Numbered from the stretch's first letter, positions 1-8,712 are shown. The stretch: 64,000 nt of DNA from Acidobacteriota bacterium (GCA_014584705.1 JACTMJ010000018.1:62001-126000); one strand, 5' to 3'. The notes: a model not told the origin generated them from the letters alone. Numbers and translations are program-made.

Positions 1-246
1 CTTCGCCGCGAGATCCATGTAGTCGTCGCGCAAGTCGCAAATCGCCACCGTGGCGTTATCGCCATGTTCCAAAAAAGCGTCATGCACCTGATCTCCGCGG
101 TTTCCAAGGCCGATATAGCCCATGGCCACCCGGTCGTTCGCACCCAGGATACGGCCATAGCTTAGGGCGGATGCGGCGATCGCGGCCTTGCCAAAACGAC
201 GTCGGCTGAAATGGGGAGAGTTGGAGGAAGCGGTGGCTTGCGTCAT
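1..246 (-). CDS. Gfo/Idh/MocA family oxidoreductase, N-terminal part (runs off the window)
   Basis: Only the first 82 codons lie in the window; the gene continues beyond base 1. The N-terminus carries a twin-arginine export signal ([15 protein letters not shown], about residues 14-28), so the enzyme is probably exported folded with its cofactor. It is followed by a dinucleotide-binding Rossmann start ([10 protein letters not shown]) and a second strand (VAICDLRDD). This arrangement is typical of the Tat-exported Gfo/Idh/MocA sugar oxidoreductases that are abundant in Acidobacteria and Planctomycetes. The substrate cannot be judged from this fragment. The start is the ATG at 246. Confidence 0.85.
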   Translation of the reverse strand, partial: MTQATASSNSPHFSRRRFGKAAIAASALSYGRILGANDRVAMGYIGLGNRGDQVHDAFLEHGDNATVAICDLRDDYMDLAAK

Positions 247-333
247 GGCGATGAATCCTTGCCCTGATCGGTCAACCGCGATTCTATCGCACGGGGCCGT
301 TCTCGTCTTGGCTTTCCCGGGGGCGGCCCACTC

Positions 334-1245
334 TTAACCGCGCTGAGTGATCGCGACGCCTAGCAGGGCGATACAGCCTCCCGCGATCAGCGCGGAGTTG
401 ATCGTCTCGCCCAGCAGGGGCACCGCCATCAGCGTCGCCAGCACGGGCTGCAGATACGAGAACACAGCCACGCGGGAGGCGGCGACATAGTTGAGCGCGT
501 GAAAATATCCCAGGTAGCAGAGCACCGACGGGAACACCGCCATGTACGCGATCGCCAGCCAAGCGCGCGTGGAGAGCGCACCCAGGTCAAGCGTGCCCCC
601 CGCCCAGAAGATCAGCGGCAGCATGACAATGGCCCCGGCGAAATACGCGAAGGCGTTGATCGTGATGCTGTTGTGCCGCTTCGTGATCTGCTTGCCAAAC
701 ACGGTAAACGCCGCGAAGGCCAAGCTCCCGCACATCGCAAACAGGTCTCCGAGCCAGTGTGCGCCGCTCGACTTTTCCGGTGTCAGTTGGATGAGCACCA
801 CGCCGCTCAGTGCCACCAGCATTCCCAGAATCTTCCGCCCGGTCAGGCGCTCCTGCTTCATCAGGCGCGCCAGCAGCAGCACGGAAATCGGTGTTGTGCT
901 GATAATCAAGGATCCGTGCGCAACGCTCGTATGTTCCATCGCCAGGGTAAAGAAAAGCTGGTTCAGCGTCACTCCACCCACGCCGAGCGCCACCAGGGTC
1001 CAGAAATCCGCCCGCAGGGAGCGTTTCTCCGCCGCGCTTCTTCCCGCGGAGGTAAAAATGGGCACCATCAGAAGGCCCGCCGCCAGGGTACGGAAGCCCA
1101 TGGCAAGCACCGCCGGCATCTCCTCCACCGCGTATTTCACGGCGATGAAATTCGCGGACCACATCACCGTGATGCCGAACACCATCAGGTAGATGGGCCA
1201 GTGGCTCTGGCGTACGGGAACCGCCTGGCTCATCGCGGCGCTCAT
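334..1245 (-). CDS. EamA/DMT-family transporter
   Basis: This 303-residue inner-membrane protein has about ten hydrophobic helices arranged as two EamA repeats (roughly residues 20-150 and 165-300), the usual length and fold of drug/metabolite transporters. Family members move amino acids, nucleosides or other small metabolites, mostly outward. Its ATG lies inside the stop region of the enolase-superfamily gene upstream (4-base overlap), so it is probably translated with it. An inferred job is export or import of an amino acid or acyl-amino acid handled by that enzyme. The substrate is not visible in the sequence. Confidence 0.85.
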   Translation of the reverse strand: MSAAMSQAVPVRQSHWPIYLMVFGITVMWSANFIAVKYAVEEMPAVLAMGFRTLAAGLLMVPIFTSAGRSAAEKRSLRADFWTLVALGVGGVTLNQLFFTLAMEHTSVAHGSLIISTTPISVLLLARLMKQERLTGRKILGMLVALSGVVLIQLTPEKSSGAHWLGDLFAMCGSLAFAAFTVFGKQITKRHNSITINAFAYFAGAIVMLPLIFWAGGTLDLGALSTRAWLAIAYMAVFPSVLCYLGYFHALNYVAASRVAVFSYLQPVLATLMAVPLLGETINSALIAGGCIALLGVAITQRG

Positions 1246-2357
1246 GCTTCAACCGGTTCTTTCACGTAGGTCACCTCGTCCAGCCATTCGTGATCCACCT
1301 CGAAGCCGAATCCCGTTCCTTCGGGAAGGGCGATGTTGCCTTTGGAATCCACCGTCACTTCCGGCCGAATGATGTCCCGCGTCCAGTAGCGCTTGCTTGC
1401 GGAAACGTCGCCGGGCAAAACAAAATTCGGCAATGAAGCCATCGCGATGTTGTGCGCGCGGCCGATGCCCGCTTCAAGCATTCCGCCGCACCATACCGGA
1501 ACGCCCGCCGCTTGTGCGATGTCGTGAATCTTCCGTGCGTTCGCGAAGCCACCCACTCGGCCCAGCTTGATATTGATTACGCGGGCCGCACCCATCTCGA
1601 TCGCCTGTTCCGCGTGACGCGGCGCGCGGATGCACTCGTCCAGGCAGATCGGCGTCCGGAGCGAGCGCTGCAAAGTGGCGTGGTCAATGATGTCGTCGTG
1701 GCTCAGCGGCTGCTCCACATAGTTGAGGTTGAACTCGTCGATGCGCTTCAAGTGTTCGGTATCGTTCAGCGTGTAGGCCGAATTCGCATCGGCCGTAAGC
1801 TGGATTTCGGGGAATCGCCGCCGGACCGCGCGCAACACGTCCATGTCCCAGCCCGGTTTGATCTTCAGTTTGATGCGTTGATATCCCGCAGCGAGTTCCT
1901 TCTCGATCTGCCCAAGCAGATCGTCCACGGTATCCTGGATGCCGATCGAAACTCCGCACGCGATCGCCTTGCGAGCCCCGCCGCCAATGCGCCGGTACAG
2001 CGGTTCGTTCCGCAGCCTTGCTTCCAAATCCCACACCGCGCACTCCACGCCCGCCCGCGCCATGTTGTGCCCGCGAATGCCCGCGCTCAGTTTACCCACT
2101 TCCGCCGCGCTTTCGAACTTCCGGTTTAACAGCTTCGGCGCAACGTACTCCCGGACGATCTCATAGGCTGAGAGTGTCCACTCTTCGTTGAAGAACGGGT
2201 GCTCGCCCGCGGTCACCTCGCCCCACCCGGAGATGCCGTCCTGCACTACTTCCACCAGAATCACGCGGCGCTCGGTCGTTCGCCCGAAACTTGTCTCAAA
2301 GAAGCGCACCAGCGGCATCCGCAGGATTCTTACCCGGATTGCATCGATTTGGATCAT
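1242..2357 (-). CDS. o-succinylbenzoate synthase / N-succinylamino acid racemase (enolase superfamily)
   Basis: The 371-residue protein belongs to the muconate-lactonizing subgroup of the enolase superfamily. It has the paired lysines K163-x-K165 in RIKLKIKPGWD, the metal ligands D190 (TADAN), E215 (YVEQPL) and D240 (CLDEC), and the opposite-face lysine K264 (NIKLGRVGG). This pattern fits the OSBS/NSAR family, which either makes o-succinylbenzoate for menaquinone or racemises N-succinylamino acids. No other men gene is nearby. The adjacent GNAT gene favours the racemase role, an inference from the known NSAR/succinyltransferase pairing. I chose the ATG at 2357, which overlaps the GNAT stop by four bases; a longer open frame upstream would run into that gene. 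Confidence 0.85.
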   Translation of the reverse strand: MIQIDAIRVRILRMPLVRFFETSFGRTTERRVILVEVVQDGISGWGEVTAGEHPFFNEEWTLSAYEIVREYVAPKLLNRKFESAAEVGKLSAGIRGHNMARAGVECAVWDLEARLRNEPLYRRIGGGARKAIACGVSIGIQDTVDDLLGQIEKELAAGYQRIKLKIKPGWDMDVLRAVRRRFPEIQLTADANSAYTLNDTEHLKRIDEFNLNYVEQPLSHDDIIDHATLQRSLRTPICLDECIRAPRHAEQAIEMGAARVINIKLGRVGGFANARKIHDIAQAAGVPVWCGGMLEAGIGRAHNIAMASLPNFVLPGDVSASKRYWTRDIIRPEVTVDSKGNIALPEGTGFGFEVDHEWLDEVTYVKEPVEA

Positions 2358-3112
2358 TTCCACTCTCCCAGCAAATAGTCGTAGTGCTCGGCGCCGCGCT
2401 CCAGGCCGACAATCGCGAGCCCGCGCGCGAACGCGCCCTGGCAGCGCCTTCCAATCTCCTGCTGCACGGCCCGTGCCCGCCGCGGATCGCCGCTCTTCCA
2501 TTCGCCGATGTCCGCCGGAACGGGAATGTGCTCCACCACGGGATGCGAGCCGTTTTGCCCTCCGGCCAGGATATTCCGCACTCGCTCGCTCGTCAGCCAC
2601 CATTCGGCTACAAAACGGTCCGTCGGCAGGCCGGCATGCAGCGCGCTCGTCGTGTGGCCATACTGGTTCTCCACATATCGCCGTACAATCGCGCCCAGCC
2701 GCTCAATGTTGAAGAACGCATTGCGCGCTTCAAGCGGGTCAAACGTCCACTGGATCAGCTCGATTCCTCGCTCGATGGCGTTCTCCCGCTGACGCAGCTT
2801 CATCGCCTTGCCCAAGCCCGCATCCCGGTATTCCGGCAGCACGCCCAGCATGTGGCTGTGCAGATAGTACATGGGTTCGATTCCGTCGGGTTCGCGCCGG
2901 ATTCCCGGAATCGCCAGCAGAAACGCCACCATCTTCTCTCCGTCGAAGGCACCGAGCAGTTGGCCGCCGATCTTCGAGGCCACGACGAACATGCGTGCCG
3001 GAATCACATCGATATCGGCGAAGCCCCATATTTCCTTCTGAAGCGCAACGGCTGTTTCAAACTCGGAATACTCGTGAATCTCACGAATCAAAATCGTTTC
3101 TGCCCTGTTCAT
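2354..3112 (-). CDS. GNAT-family acyltransferase (COG3375-like), possible amino-acid N-succinyltransferase
   Basis: This 252-residue protein has a GNAT fold: the acyl-CoA binding region is around residues 87-105 (LGVLPEYRDAGLGKAMKLRQ), with an N-terminal LQKEIWG segment. It resembles the predicted acetyltransferases of the COG3375 type. Members of that group next to NSAR/OSBS genes can N-succinylate D-amino acids, feeding the racemase in an irreversible D- to L-amino acid route. That role is inferred from the four-base overlap with the racemase gene. The desuccinylase (M20 hydrolase) needed to finish such a pathway is not in the window. Confidence 0.8.
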   Translation of the reverse strand: MNRAETILIREIHEYSEFETAVALQKEIWGFADIDVIPARMFVVASKIGGQLLGAFDGEKMVAFLLAIPGIRREPDGIEPMYYLHSHMLGVLPEYRDAGLGKAMKLRQRENAIERGIELIQWTFDPLEARNAFFNIERLGAIVRRYVENQYGHTTSALHAGLPTDRFVAEWWLTSERVRNILAGGQNGSHPVVEHIPVPADIGEWKSGDPRRARAVQQEIGRRCQGAFARGLAIVGLERGAEHYDYLLGEWK

Positions 3113-3960
3113 CGCAATCCCTGTTTCGCCTCCTGCCAGAGCGCTTCCATTTCCTCAAGCGTGACCGCCTGGATATCCCGGCCCCGCTCCCGCAACCGCC
3201 GCTCGATGTATGCGAAGCGCTGCCGAAATTTCAAATTCGTGCGGCGCAACGCCTGCTCCGCGTCCACTTTCAGGAAGCGGGAGAGATTCGCCATCACGAA
3301 GAGCAGGTCTCCGAACTCGTCTTCCACTTTGTCCGCATCGCCCGCTTGCCGTGCCTCGTCGAGTTCGCCGATCTCTTCGTGTAGCTTGCCGAGCACCTCG
3401 CGGATGTTCGGCCAATCAAAGCCGACCTTGGCCGCGCGGCTCGTGATGCGTTGCGCTTCGGCCAGCGCGGGCATCGCGCGGGGCAGGGAATCGAGGAGAG
3501 AGGGCTCGCTCCCGTTGCCCGCGTTCTCCGCCTTCCGCGATCGCTCCCCTTGCTTGATTCGCTCCCAGTTCCGCAGCACTTCGCCGGGCGTCTCCGCCTC
3601 GACGGCGCCGAAGACATGCGGGTGCCGGCGGATGAGCTTCTCGACAATCGCGTTCAGCGGATCAACGATCGTGAAACGCCCCTCGCCCCCAGCGATCTCC
3701 GCCTGAAACACCGGCTGCAGCAGCAGGTCTCCCAATTCTTCCTGGAGCGCCGCCCAATCCTCGCGCTCAATGGCGTCCAGCACCTCGTAGGTTTCTTCGA
3801 GCAGATAGGGCGCGAGGGAGGCGATGGTTTGTTCGCGATCCCACGGACACCCGCCCGGCGCGCGCAATCGACGCATGATCGCCACCAAACGGGCAAACGC
3901 TTCGCCCGCCGCGCGGTCTTCCTGATTCAGTTCGAGGGATGCTTGATCGGGAGTATCCAA
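3109..3960 (-). CDS. mazG: Nucleoside triphosphate pyrophosphohydrolase MazG
   Basis: MazG hydrolyses (d)NTPs to monophosphates and pyrophosphate, clearing aberrant nucleotides and modulating the stringent response. The 283-residue protein has the family hallmark GGCPWDREQT (residues 36-45), the metal-binding EExxE at 55-59 (LLEETYEVLD) and E74-E75xxD78. The second half repeats the fold with a GKLHEEIGELDEA segment. The ATG at 3960 is the first good start after the divergent intergenic region. It is the first gene of a four-gene operon in which each start overlaps the preceding stop by four bases. Confidence 0.93.
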   Translation of the reverse strand: MDTPDQASLELNQEDRAAGEAFARLVAIMRRLRAPGGCPWDREQTIASLAPYLLEETYEVLDAIEREDWAALQEELGDLLLQPVFQAEIAGGEGRFTIVDPLNAIVEKLIRRHPHVFGAVEAETPGEVLRNWERIKQGERSRKAENAGNGSEPSLLDSLPRAMPALAEAQRITSRAAKVGFDWPNIREVLGKLHEEIGELDEARQAGDADKVEDEFGDLLFVMANLSRFLKVDAEQALRRTNLKFRQRFAYIERRLRERGRDIQAVTLEEMEALWQEAKQGLR

Positions 3961-4020
3961 CGTGGTAAAGCCAACCCTTTCAGGTTACCACGCCGCATTT
4001 TACCGCCCTGCGCGGCGGTA
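3961..4020. promoter_or_regulatory. Two inverted repeats between divergent genes
   Basis: Between mazG and the divergent glycosyltransferase gene there are two palindromes. CGTGGTAA at 3961-3968 pairs with TTACCACG at 3985-3992 across a 16-base spacer. TACCGCC at 4001-4007 pairs perfectly with GGCGGTA at 4014-4020 across six bases. The first could be an operator for the mazG operon and the second a small hairpin in the leader of the glycosyltransferase transcript. Function is inferred only from position. Confidence 0.4.
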
Positions 4021-4083
4021 CCCGTAACCCCATCAATAATTTCGATGGCCCGTACGGAAAGCCGCGATAGGATGAGAGCGAAC

Positions 4084-5529
4084 ATGGCCGCTACCCCAAC
4101 CCTTGCGCAACGAGGTTTCGCAACCCCGCCGATCTTCTTCGGCGTGCTTTTCCTCGTCCTGTTCGCGGGCCGTCTTGCCCATGCCGGCGTGCTCTGGGTG
4201 GACGAAGCCTACGGCGCCGCGGCCGCCCAGGCGATGATCGATGGCCGTGTGCTTTACCGGGACTTGTGGTTCGATAAGCCGCCGCTTTATGCCTGGATCT
4301 ACCTGCTCACCGGCGGCGATGGCGGATGGCTGCTGCGCCTGCTCGACGCCCTGTTCGCATTGTGTTGCTGTGCGCTGAGCTTCGGGCTGGCCCGCCGCCT
4401 CTGGGGCGACGCGGAAGCGCGTGCCGCCGCTCTCTTGCTGGCTTTCTTCCTGCTCTTCGGCGTGCCGTCCGCCACGGTTTCGCTCGCGCCGGATCTGCTT
4501 ACGGTTCCCTTCGCGCTCGGCGCGGTCTGGCTTGCCGCGGAAGGCCGCGCGGCGTGGGCGGGCTTTGTGGCCGGGGCGGCGTTGCTCGCCAATGCGAAGG
4601 CGCTCTTTCTGTTGCCCGTCCTGCTCTTCTGGTGCTGGCCCGCCCCGATCCCGGTGCTTGCCGGATTCGCCGGCGGGCTCGCGCTCACGCCCCTCTTTCT
4701 GATCGAAGACGGCGCGCTCCGAGCCTATCTGCAACAGGTGTGGGTGTGGGGCGCCGCGTACTCGCGCGATACTCCATTCGCCCGGCCGGTCGCGGAAGGG
4801 GTTCTCCGCACGGCCAACTGGATTGGCTTCCATGCCGCCCTCATTCTTCCCGGATGCTGGATGCTGGTGCGTGAACGCTCCGCGAAAACGCGCAGGCTGG
4901 CGGTGTGGTTCCTTCTTGCGCTGTTGGCCCTGGCGGGAGGGTGGCGCTTCTATCCCCGCTACTATTTTGCACTGCTCCCCGTGGCGGCGGTTCTTGCCGC
5001 CCGCGGCGTGTGGCTCATACCCGCTCGCGGCCGCATTGTATTGCTGGCGATTGCGCTGGCCGTCCCGGCGATCCGTTTTGGCAGGCCGCAGGTCCAGTTG
5101 GGGCTCGAAACCCTGCGTGGAGAGACGCCCACCTGGAGCGATCTCGCTCTCTACGTCGATGCAAAGGACGCCGCCGCTCAACTTCGCACGTTCGCTAAAC
5201 CCGGCGATACCCTGCTCGTCTGGGGTTACCGCCCGGAGATCAACGTGCTTGCCGGATTGCCCCCCGGCACCCGCTTCCTGGATAGCCAGCCGCTCACCGG
5301 CGTGATTGCGGACCGCCACCTCAACTCCGCCCAGGTCACCTTCCCGGAACTCGCCGCCCGGAACCGGGCCGCACTCACCTGGAGCCATCCCACCTGGATT
5401 CTCGACGGGCTTGGCCCGCTGAATCCGCGCCTTGCCATCGCCGCATATCCCGACCTTGCTCCGTGGCTCAGCGGCTATGAACGCATCGCCGAAACGAAAG
5501 CCACCGTTCTCTACCGGCGGCGTCCATGA
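4084..5529 (+). CDS. Membrane glycosyltransferase, GT39/ArnT-like (GT-C fold)
   Basis: The 481-residue protein is a polytopic membrane enzyme with about ten hydrophobic helices. Its first periplasmic loop carries the acidic WVDEAYGAAAAQ motif and a following RDLWFDKPPLYAWIY segment, as in lipid-phosphate-sugar-dependent GT-C transferases (mannosyltransferase/ArnT group). It should transfer a sugar from an undecaprenyl-phosphate donor to a protein or glycan on the periplasmic face. Acceptor and sugar are unknown. In-frame ATGs lie at 4045, 4072 and 4084; the last has a GAGAG-like ribosome site at suitable spacing, but the choice is uncertain. It stands alone, divergent from mazG. Confidence 0.8.
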   Translation: MAATPTLAQRGFATPPIFFGVLFLVLFAGRLAHAGVLWVDEAYGAAAAQAMIDGRVLYRDLWFDKPPLYAWIYLLTGGDGGWLLRLLDALFALCCCALSFGLARRLWGDAEARAAALLLAFFLLFGVPSATVSLAPDLLTVPFALGAVWLAAEGRAAWAGFVAGAALLANAKALFLLPVLLFWCWPAPIPVLAGFAGGLALTPLFLIEDGALRAYLQQVWVWGAAYSRDTPFARPVAEGVLRTANWIGFHAALILPGCWMLVRERSAKTRRLAVWFLLALLALAGGWRFYPRYYFALLPVAAVLAARGVWLIPARGRIVLLAIALAVPAIRFGRPQVQLGLETLRGETPTWSDLALYVDAKDAAAQLRTFAKPGDTLLVWGYRPEINVLAGLPPGTRFLDSQPLTGVIADRHLNSAQVTFPELAARNRAALTWSHPTWILDGLGPLNPRLAIAAYPDLAPWLSGYERIAETKATVLYRRRP

Positions 5530-5634
5530 GCGCGCGCATCCCGTTTTTTTTCTTGCTTCACGGCGAACTTTCCGCAACCGCGCTCGTAATTTATTGCACG
5601 CGATTCGCCGATCCTGTTGTACGATAGGTAACTC

Positions 5635-6369
5635 ATGAATCCTCTGGGAGCGCATTCATCCCGGCGGCCTTCCCCGGTCGTGCAATCGATCTTCAATGGA
5701 GCGCCCGAAGCGCCGCAATCGCGCTTGCGACAGATTTATGAGCAACTGCCACAAACTCCCGATCTCCCTGATTTCAATGCATTCGTCGCCTTCGCCGGCC
5801 AATGGCTGGTGGATTACCGCGCCACGGCGTCCGTGATGCCCAGCTCCCCGCAACTGGCGCGCGCGATGGTGCTGCCGTCTCAAATGCGCGGTGCGGAAAC
5901 CGTCGTGGAATTCGGCCCCGGGACCGGACCGATGACGGAACTGATCCTCAAGGGGCTGCCGGTTTCCGGGAATCTCGTGTCCCTTGAGATCAACCCCGTC
6001 TTTGTGGATTACCTCGCGGCCCGTTTCCCGGATCCCCGCCTGCGTGTGGTCCCCGCTGGAGCGGAGACCGTCTGCGAGGTGCTGCGGGAATACGGCCACA
6101 CCGCGGCGGATGCCGTCATTTCCTCGCTGCCGCTAAGCTTCTTCGGGACCGATCTGCGCCACCGGATTTTATCCGGGGCGGCCGAATCTCTCGCGCCCGG
6201 CGGCGTGTTCACGCAATTTCAATATGCTTCGGGGCTCGATTGCAGCGGGCGGATCCCCCGGTTTTACGATCTTCGCCCGGTGCTCGGCCGCCATTTCCGG
6301 CGCGTTCGCCGGCACCTCGTCTGGCTGAACCTGCCCCCCGCCTTCGTCTACATTTGTTCGAATGGCTAG
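5635..6369 (+). CDS. Phospholipid N-methyltransferase-like SAM-dependent methyltransferase
   Basis: The 244-residue enzyme has a class I SAM-binding motif, VEFGPGTGPMTE (about residues 91-102), an acidic motif II region (VSLEINPVFV), and a VISSLPLSFF segment at the active site. Together these match the PmtA/rRNA-adenine-dimethylase-like group (COG3963) that methylates phosphatidylethanolamine or related lipids. An N-terminal extension of about 50 residues precedes the fold. The closing motif LNLPPAFVYIC is also characteristic. Methylation of a membrane lipid is inferred; another amine substrate is possible. It is a single-gene unit. Confidence 0.75.
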   Translation: MNPLGAHSSRRPSPVVQSIFNGAPEAPQSRLRQIYEQLPQTPDLPDFNAFVAFAGQWLVDYRATASVMPSSPQLARAMVLPSQMRGAETVVEFGPGTGPMTELILKGLPVSGNLVSLEINPVFVDYLAARFPDPRLRVVPAGAETVCEVLREYGHTAADAVISSLPLSFFGTDLRHRILSGAAESLAPGGVFTQFQYASGLDCSGRIPRFYDLRPVLGRHFRRVRRHLVWLNLPPAFVYICSNG

Positions 6370-6378
6370 CCGCGGCCT

Positions 6379-6819
6379 CTACCGGACCTTCCAGTTCCTG
6401 ACGGCGATTCCGGAGAACGCCGCCCCCACCGCGAAGTTCGTGATCGCCAACGGCTTTTCCATTTCCGGATTCTGCTTCAGCAGAAAATGCTGCCCTAGGA
6501 GCGCACCCGCCATCACGCCGAACTTGATGGCCGTTCCCCGCTGGTTCAGTTGGCCGTTTCCGCTGCGCAGCACGCCGTTCGCTTCCTGGTAGCCGTAGCT
6601 GCTGGCGACATCCATTGCGTTGCCCGCCATCAGCGCCGCCGCGCTCCACTTCCAGGCTTTCTTCCACTTCGATTCCTTCACCGGCCGGTTCGGGAGAAAT
6701 TCCGACCTCGGTTCCGCCTGGGACAGACCGCAAAGGGAAAGCGTCAGAAGCAGCGCAACGCCGAAGCTGGCCAGACGCCGCGAAAAGGGCATGCAAAGTA
6801 AATCAGAGGGACGAAACAT
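6379..6819 (-). CDS. Small exported protein of unknown function
   Basis: I do not recognise a family. The 146-residue product starts with a signal peptide (basic MPFSRR, hydrophobic core VALLLTLSLCGLSQA, cleavage near residue 35) and contains two further hydrophobic stretches (about 58-70 and 98-112) with small residues (Ala/Gly). This suggests a small periplasmic or membrane-embedded protein. The ATG 27 bases downstream (second Met, at 6792) is an equally plausible start. It lies tail-to-tail with the methyltransferase, nine bases apart, and its promoter would fall in the A+T-rich gap that follows. Confidence 0.6.
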   Translation of the reverse strand: MFRPSDLLCMPFSRRLASFGVALLLTLSLCGLSQAEPRSEFLPNRPVKESKWKKAWKWSAAALMAGNAMDVASSYGYQEANGVLRSGNGQLNQRGTAIKFGVMAGALLGQHFLLKQNPEMEKPLAITNFAVGAAFSGIAVRNWKVR

Positions 6820-7394
6820 GGCAAATCTCCAAATGGTATTTAAGGTGTTTCTCTTAGATGATCAGGAGATATAACCTGGAATTACGAAGAATTTCCTGTA
6901 TTCTTCCCTGAGCATCCTTGGAGAATCAATAGTACTTTCGGAGAACGAGGCGCCTGGTTTCCGTGAATTCAGTGTAGCAGGGGAGGCCGCATTCACAACC
7001 ACCGAATTACGTAGAACTACAGCTATTCGTGGGCCTTAGTTTATGACCTTAGTACGTGATAAGGACACCCTCAACGCTTGCCCTGGCAGGCATCACCACG
7101 CTATAACACGGAAAAGACAGGGGATATTCGAATATGTGTTGGCCCTGCTCTCTGCCTTATTGCTCCTCTATTGCCAAGATCGCCTTCGAATTGGGCAATG
7201 ATCTCAGGGAGTACTAAGTAATTATTTTTGCCTGTTTGCTCTAAAGTGACTCGAAGATTGCTGATATTGCGGCGGAAATGAACGTCGTTGATATTTAGTC
7301 AGGGGGAAAAAGGGGCAGTTTTTCTCTCTGTTTATATACCAATCTAATCAGGCTGCCTGTCTTTCCGCCGCCGATTCGTGACAAGCTGGGCTCC
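6820..7394. other. A+T-rich intergenic region without a recognisable gene
   Basis: These 575 bases are clearly richer in A+T than the flanking genes and contain stop codons in all frames. I find no coding frame with plausible codon use. Small inverted repeats occur, such as CCTTA/TAAGG near 7047-7064 and ATTGCC/GGCAAT near 7170-7200, but no convincing RNA fold or terminator. The region probably holds the promoters of the small exported protein on the left and of the cupin gene on the right. A degraded insertion or a small RNA cannot be excluded. Confidence 0.5.
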
Positions 7395-7904
7395 ATGACA
7401 GATCAACTCCGCTCTCAATTGATTTCCCAGGATCAAATCGACCGGCTCACTGCCCGCGCCCAAGCGCTTCCGCGGCGTCGCGTGAACTGGAACCTGCACG
7501 CTTCTCTCGAAGACCCCGTTCACCGCTTTCTCAACGTGATGCTTCGAGGCACGTTCGTAGCCCCGCATCGCCACACCACGCCACCGAAGCCGGAATCGTT
7601 CGTCGTCCTCCATGGCGAGGTGGCTTTTTTCCAGTTCGGCGAATCCGGTTCCGTGGAGGCGCTGTCGCTCCTCGGGCCGGATACGTCGCCGCGTGTGTTT
7701 GGAATCGACCTTGCGGCGGGCGTGTGGCACACGCTAGTGGTGCTCTCTCCGGCAGCAACGATTTTTGAAGTTAAACCCGGCCCCTACACCGCGGCTACAG
7801 ACAAAGACTTTGCGCCCTGGGCGCCGCGGGAGGGGGATGCGGACGCGCCCGCGTATCTCGCCCGCCTGGAAGCTCTGGCGGAGAAAGCACGCACCTTCGA
7901 GTAG
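7395..7904 (+). CDS. WbuC-family cupin metalloprotein
   Basis: The 169-residue protein is a single-domain cupin. Metal ligands are visible in APHRHTTPPKPESF (H58, H60 and E67), and a later histidine in GVWHTLVV (H112). An RFLNVMLRGTFVAPHRH run and the pairing with LHGEVAFF are characteristic of the WbuC family. These proteins are often near O-antigen or surface glycan genes, but their reaction is not established. No such cluster is seen here; its nearest neighbour is an ECF sigma gene 106 bases downstream. Confidence 0.8.
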   Translation: MTDQLRSQLISQDQIDRLTARAQALPRRRVNWNLHASLEDPVHRFLNVMLRGTFVAPHRHTTPPKPESFVVLHGEVAFFQFGESGSVEALSLLGPDTSPRVFGIDLAAGVWHTLVVLSPAATIFEVKPGPYTAATDKDFAPWAPREGDADAPAYLARLEALAEKARTFE

Positions 7905-8010
7905 GCTCGGCCGCGCTCGGAGATCGAGCGAATTTAGAAATCCGGTAGATTCCGGGAACTTTTTGCCGCGCTCCGGCGAACAATCAGCAGAGAGACGCCG
8001 CTTGAAAGAG

Positions 8011-8712
8011 ATGAACACGGCACGCATGAGTTGGTGGTCGCCCGTCACCCTGAAGCGGAATCCGGCGTTAGAGGCGGCGGAACCGGCCGAAGGGAGAGTG
8101 CGTGAGGCGGAGCAGCGCCGGCTGCTTGCCGACGGTTCCCCGGACGCATTTGCCGCCATATATCGTGAGCACGGGCAGCGCATATTTCGTATCGCGTGCA
8201 GGCACACGGCGTCCAGGGAACTCGCCGAGGAGGTCGCTCAGGAAACGTTTCTATTTTTCTTGCGGCATCCGGGCAAGTTTGACCCCGCGCGCGGAGAACT
8301 GGGTGCGTATCTCGCCGGGATTGCGCGACAACTGGCTCGCCGCGCTCTGGAGCAGGCCGGGCGCACGCTCTCGATGGATTCCGAAGAGGATCATTTTCCA
8401 GACGAATCGGTTACAAACGCGCTTCACGAGTTGATCGAACACCAGCAATGGCAGCTCCTTCATGAAGCGGTGGTCTCCCTGCCGGAGCCGTATCGCGAGA
8501 TCGTGGTGATGCACCATCTGGAGGAGCTTTCCTACGAGGAGATTGCCGGGGAACTGGCGTGCCCTCTGGGTACGGTTCGCTCCCGGCTGTCGAGGGGGCG
8601 TGAGATGCTGGCCCGAAAACTCGCCGGGCGGCAGCCGGAACGATCCGCGAGAGCGGAGCAATGGAATCCGCGGCCGGAGAAGGGAGGGATTCGGCATGGA
8701 ATGGAAGAATGA
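8011..8712 (+). CDS. ECF RNA polymerase sigma factor
   Basis: The 233-residue protein has region 2 (AFAAIYREHGQRIFRIACRH, then ELAEEVAQETF) and region 4 (LPEPYREIVVMHHLEELSYEEIA, then the helix-turn-helix LACPLGTVRSRLSRGREML). It should direct polymerase to promoters of a stress or envelope regulon and be held inactive by the anti-sigma encoded next. I take the ATG at 8011; the ATG at 8026 is possible, and the longer open frame upstream overlaps the cupin gene and has no homology. Its stop overlaps the anti-sigma start by 17 bases, implying coupled translation. Confidence 0.88.
   Translation: MNTARMSWWSPVTLKRNPALEAAEPAEGRVREAEQRRLLADGSPDAFAAIYREHGQRIFRIACRHTASRELAEEVAQETFLFFLRHPGKFDPARGELGAYLAGIARQLARRALEQAGRTLSMDSEEDHFPDESVTNALHELIEHQQWQLLHEAVVSLPEPYREIVVMHHLEELSYEEIAGELACPLGTVRSRLSRGREMLARKLAGRQPERSARAEQWNPRPEKGGIRHGMEE

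Noticed and set aside
1242..2357. Calling the enolase-superfamily gene menC
   Set aside because: Catalytic residues do not separate OSBS from NSAR, and no other menaquinone gene is nearby, so no symbol was given.
4033..5655. A 540-codon open frame on the minus strand opposite the glycosyltransferase
   Set aside because: The sequence is low-complexity, rich in Arg, Glu and Gln, as expected from reading a GC-rich membrane-protein gene backwards.
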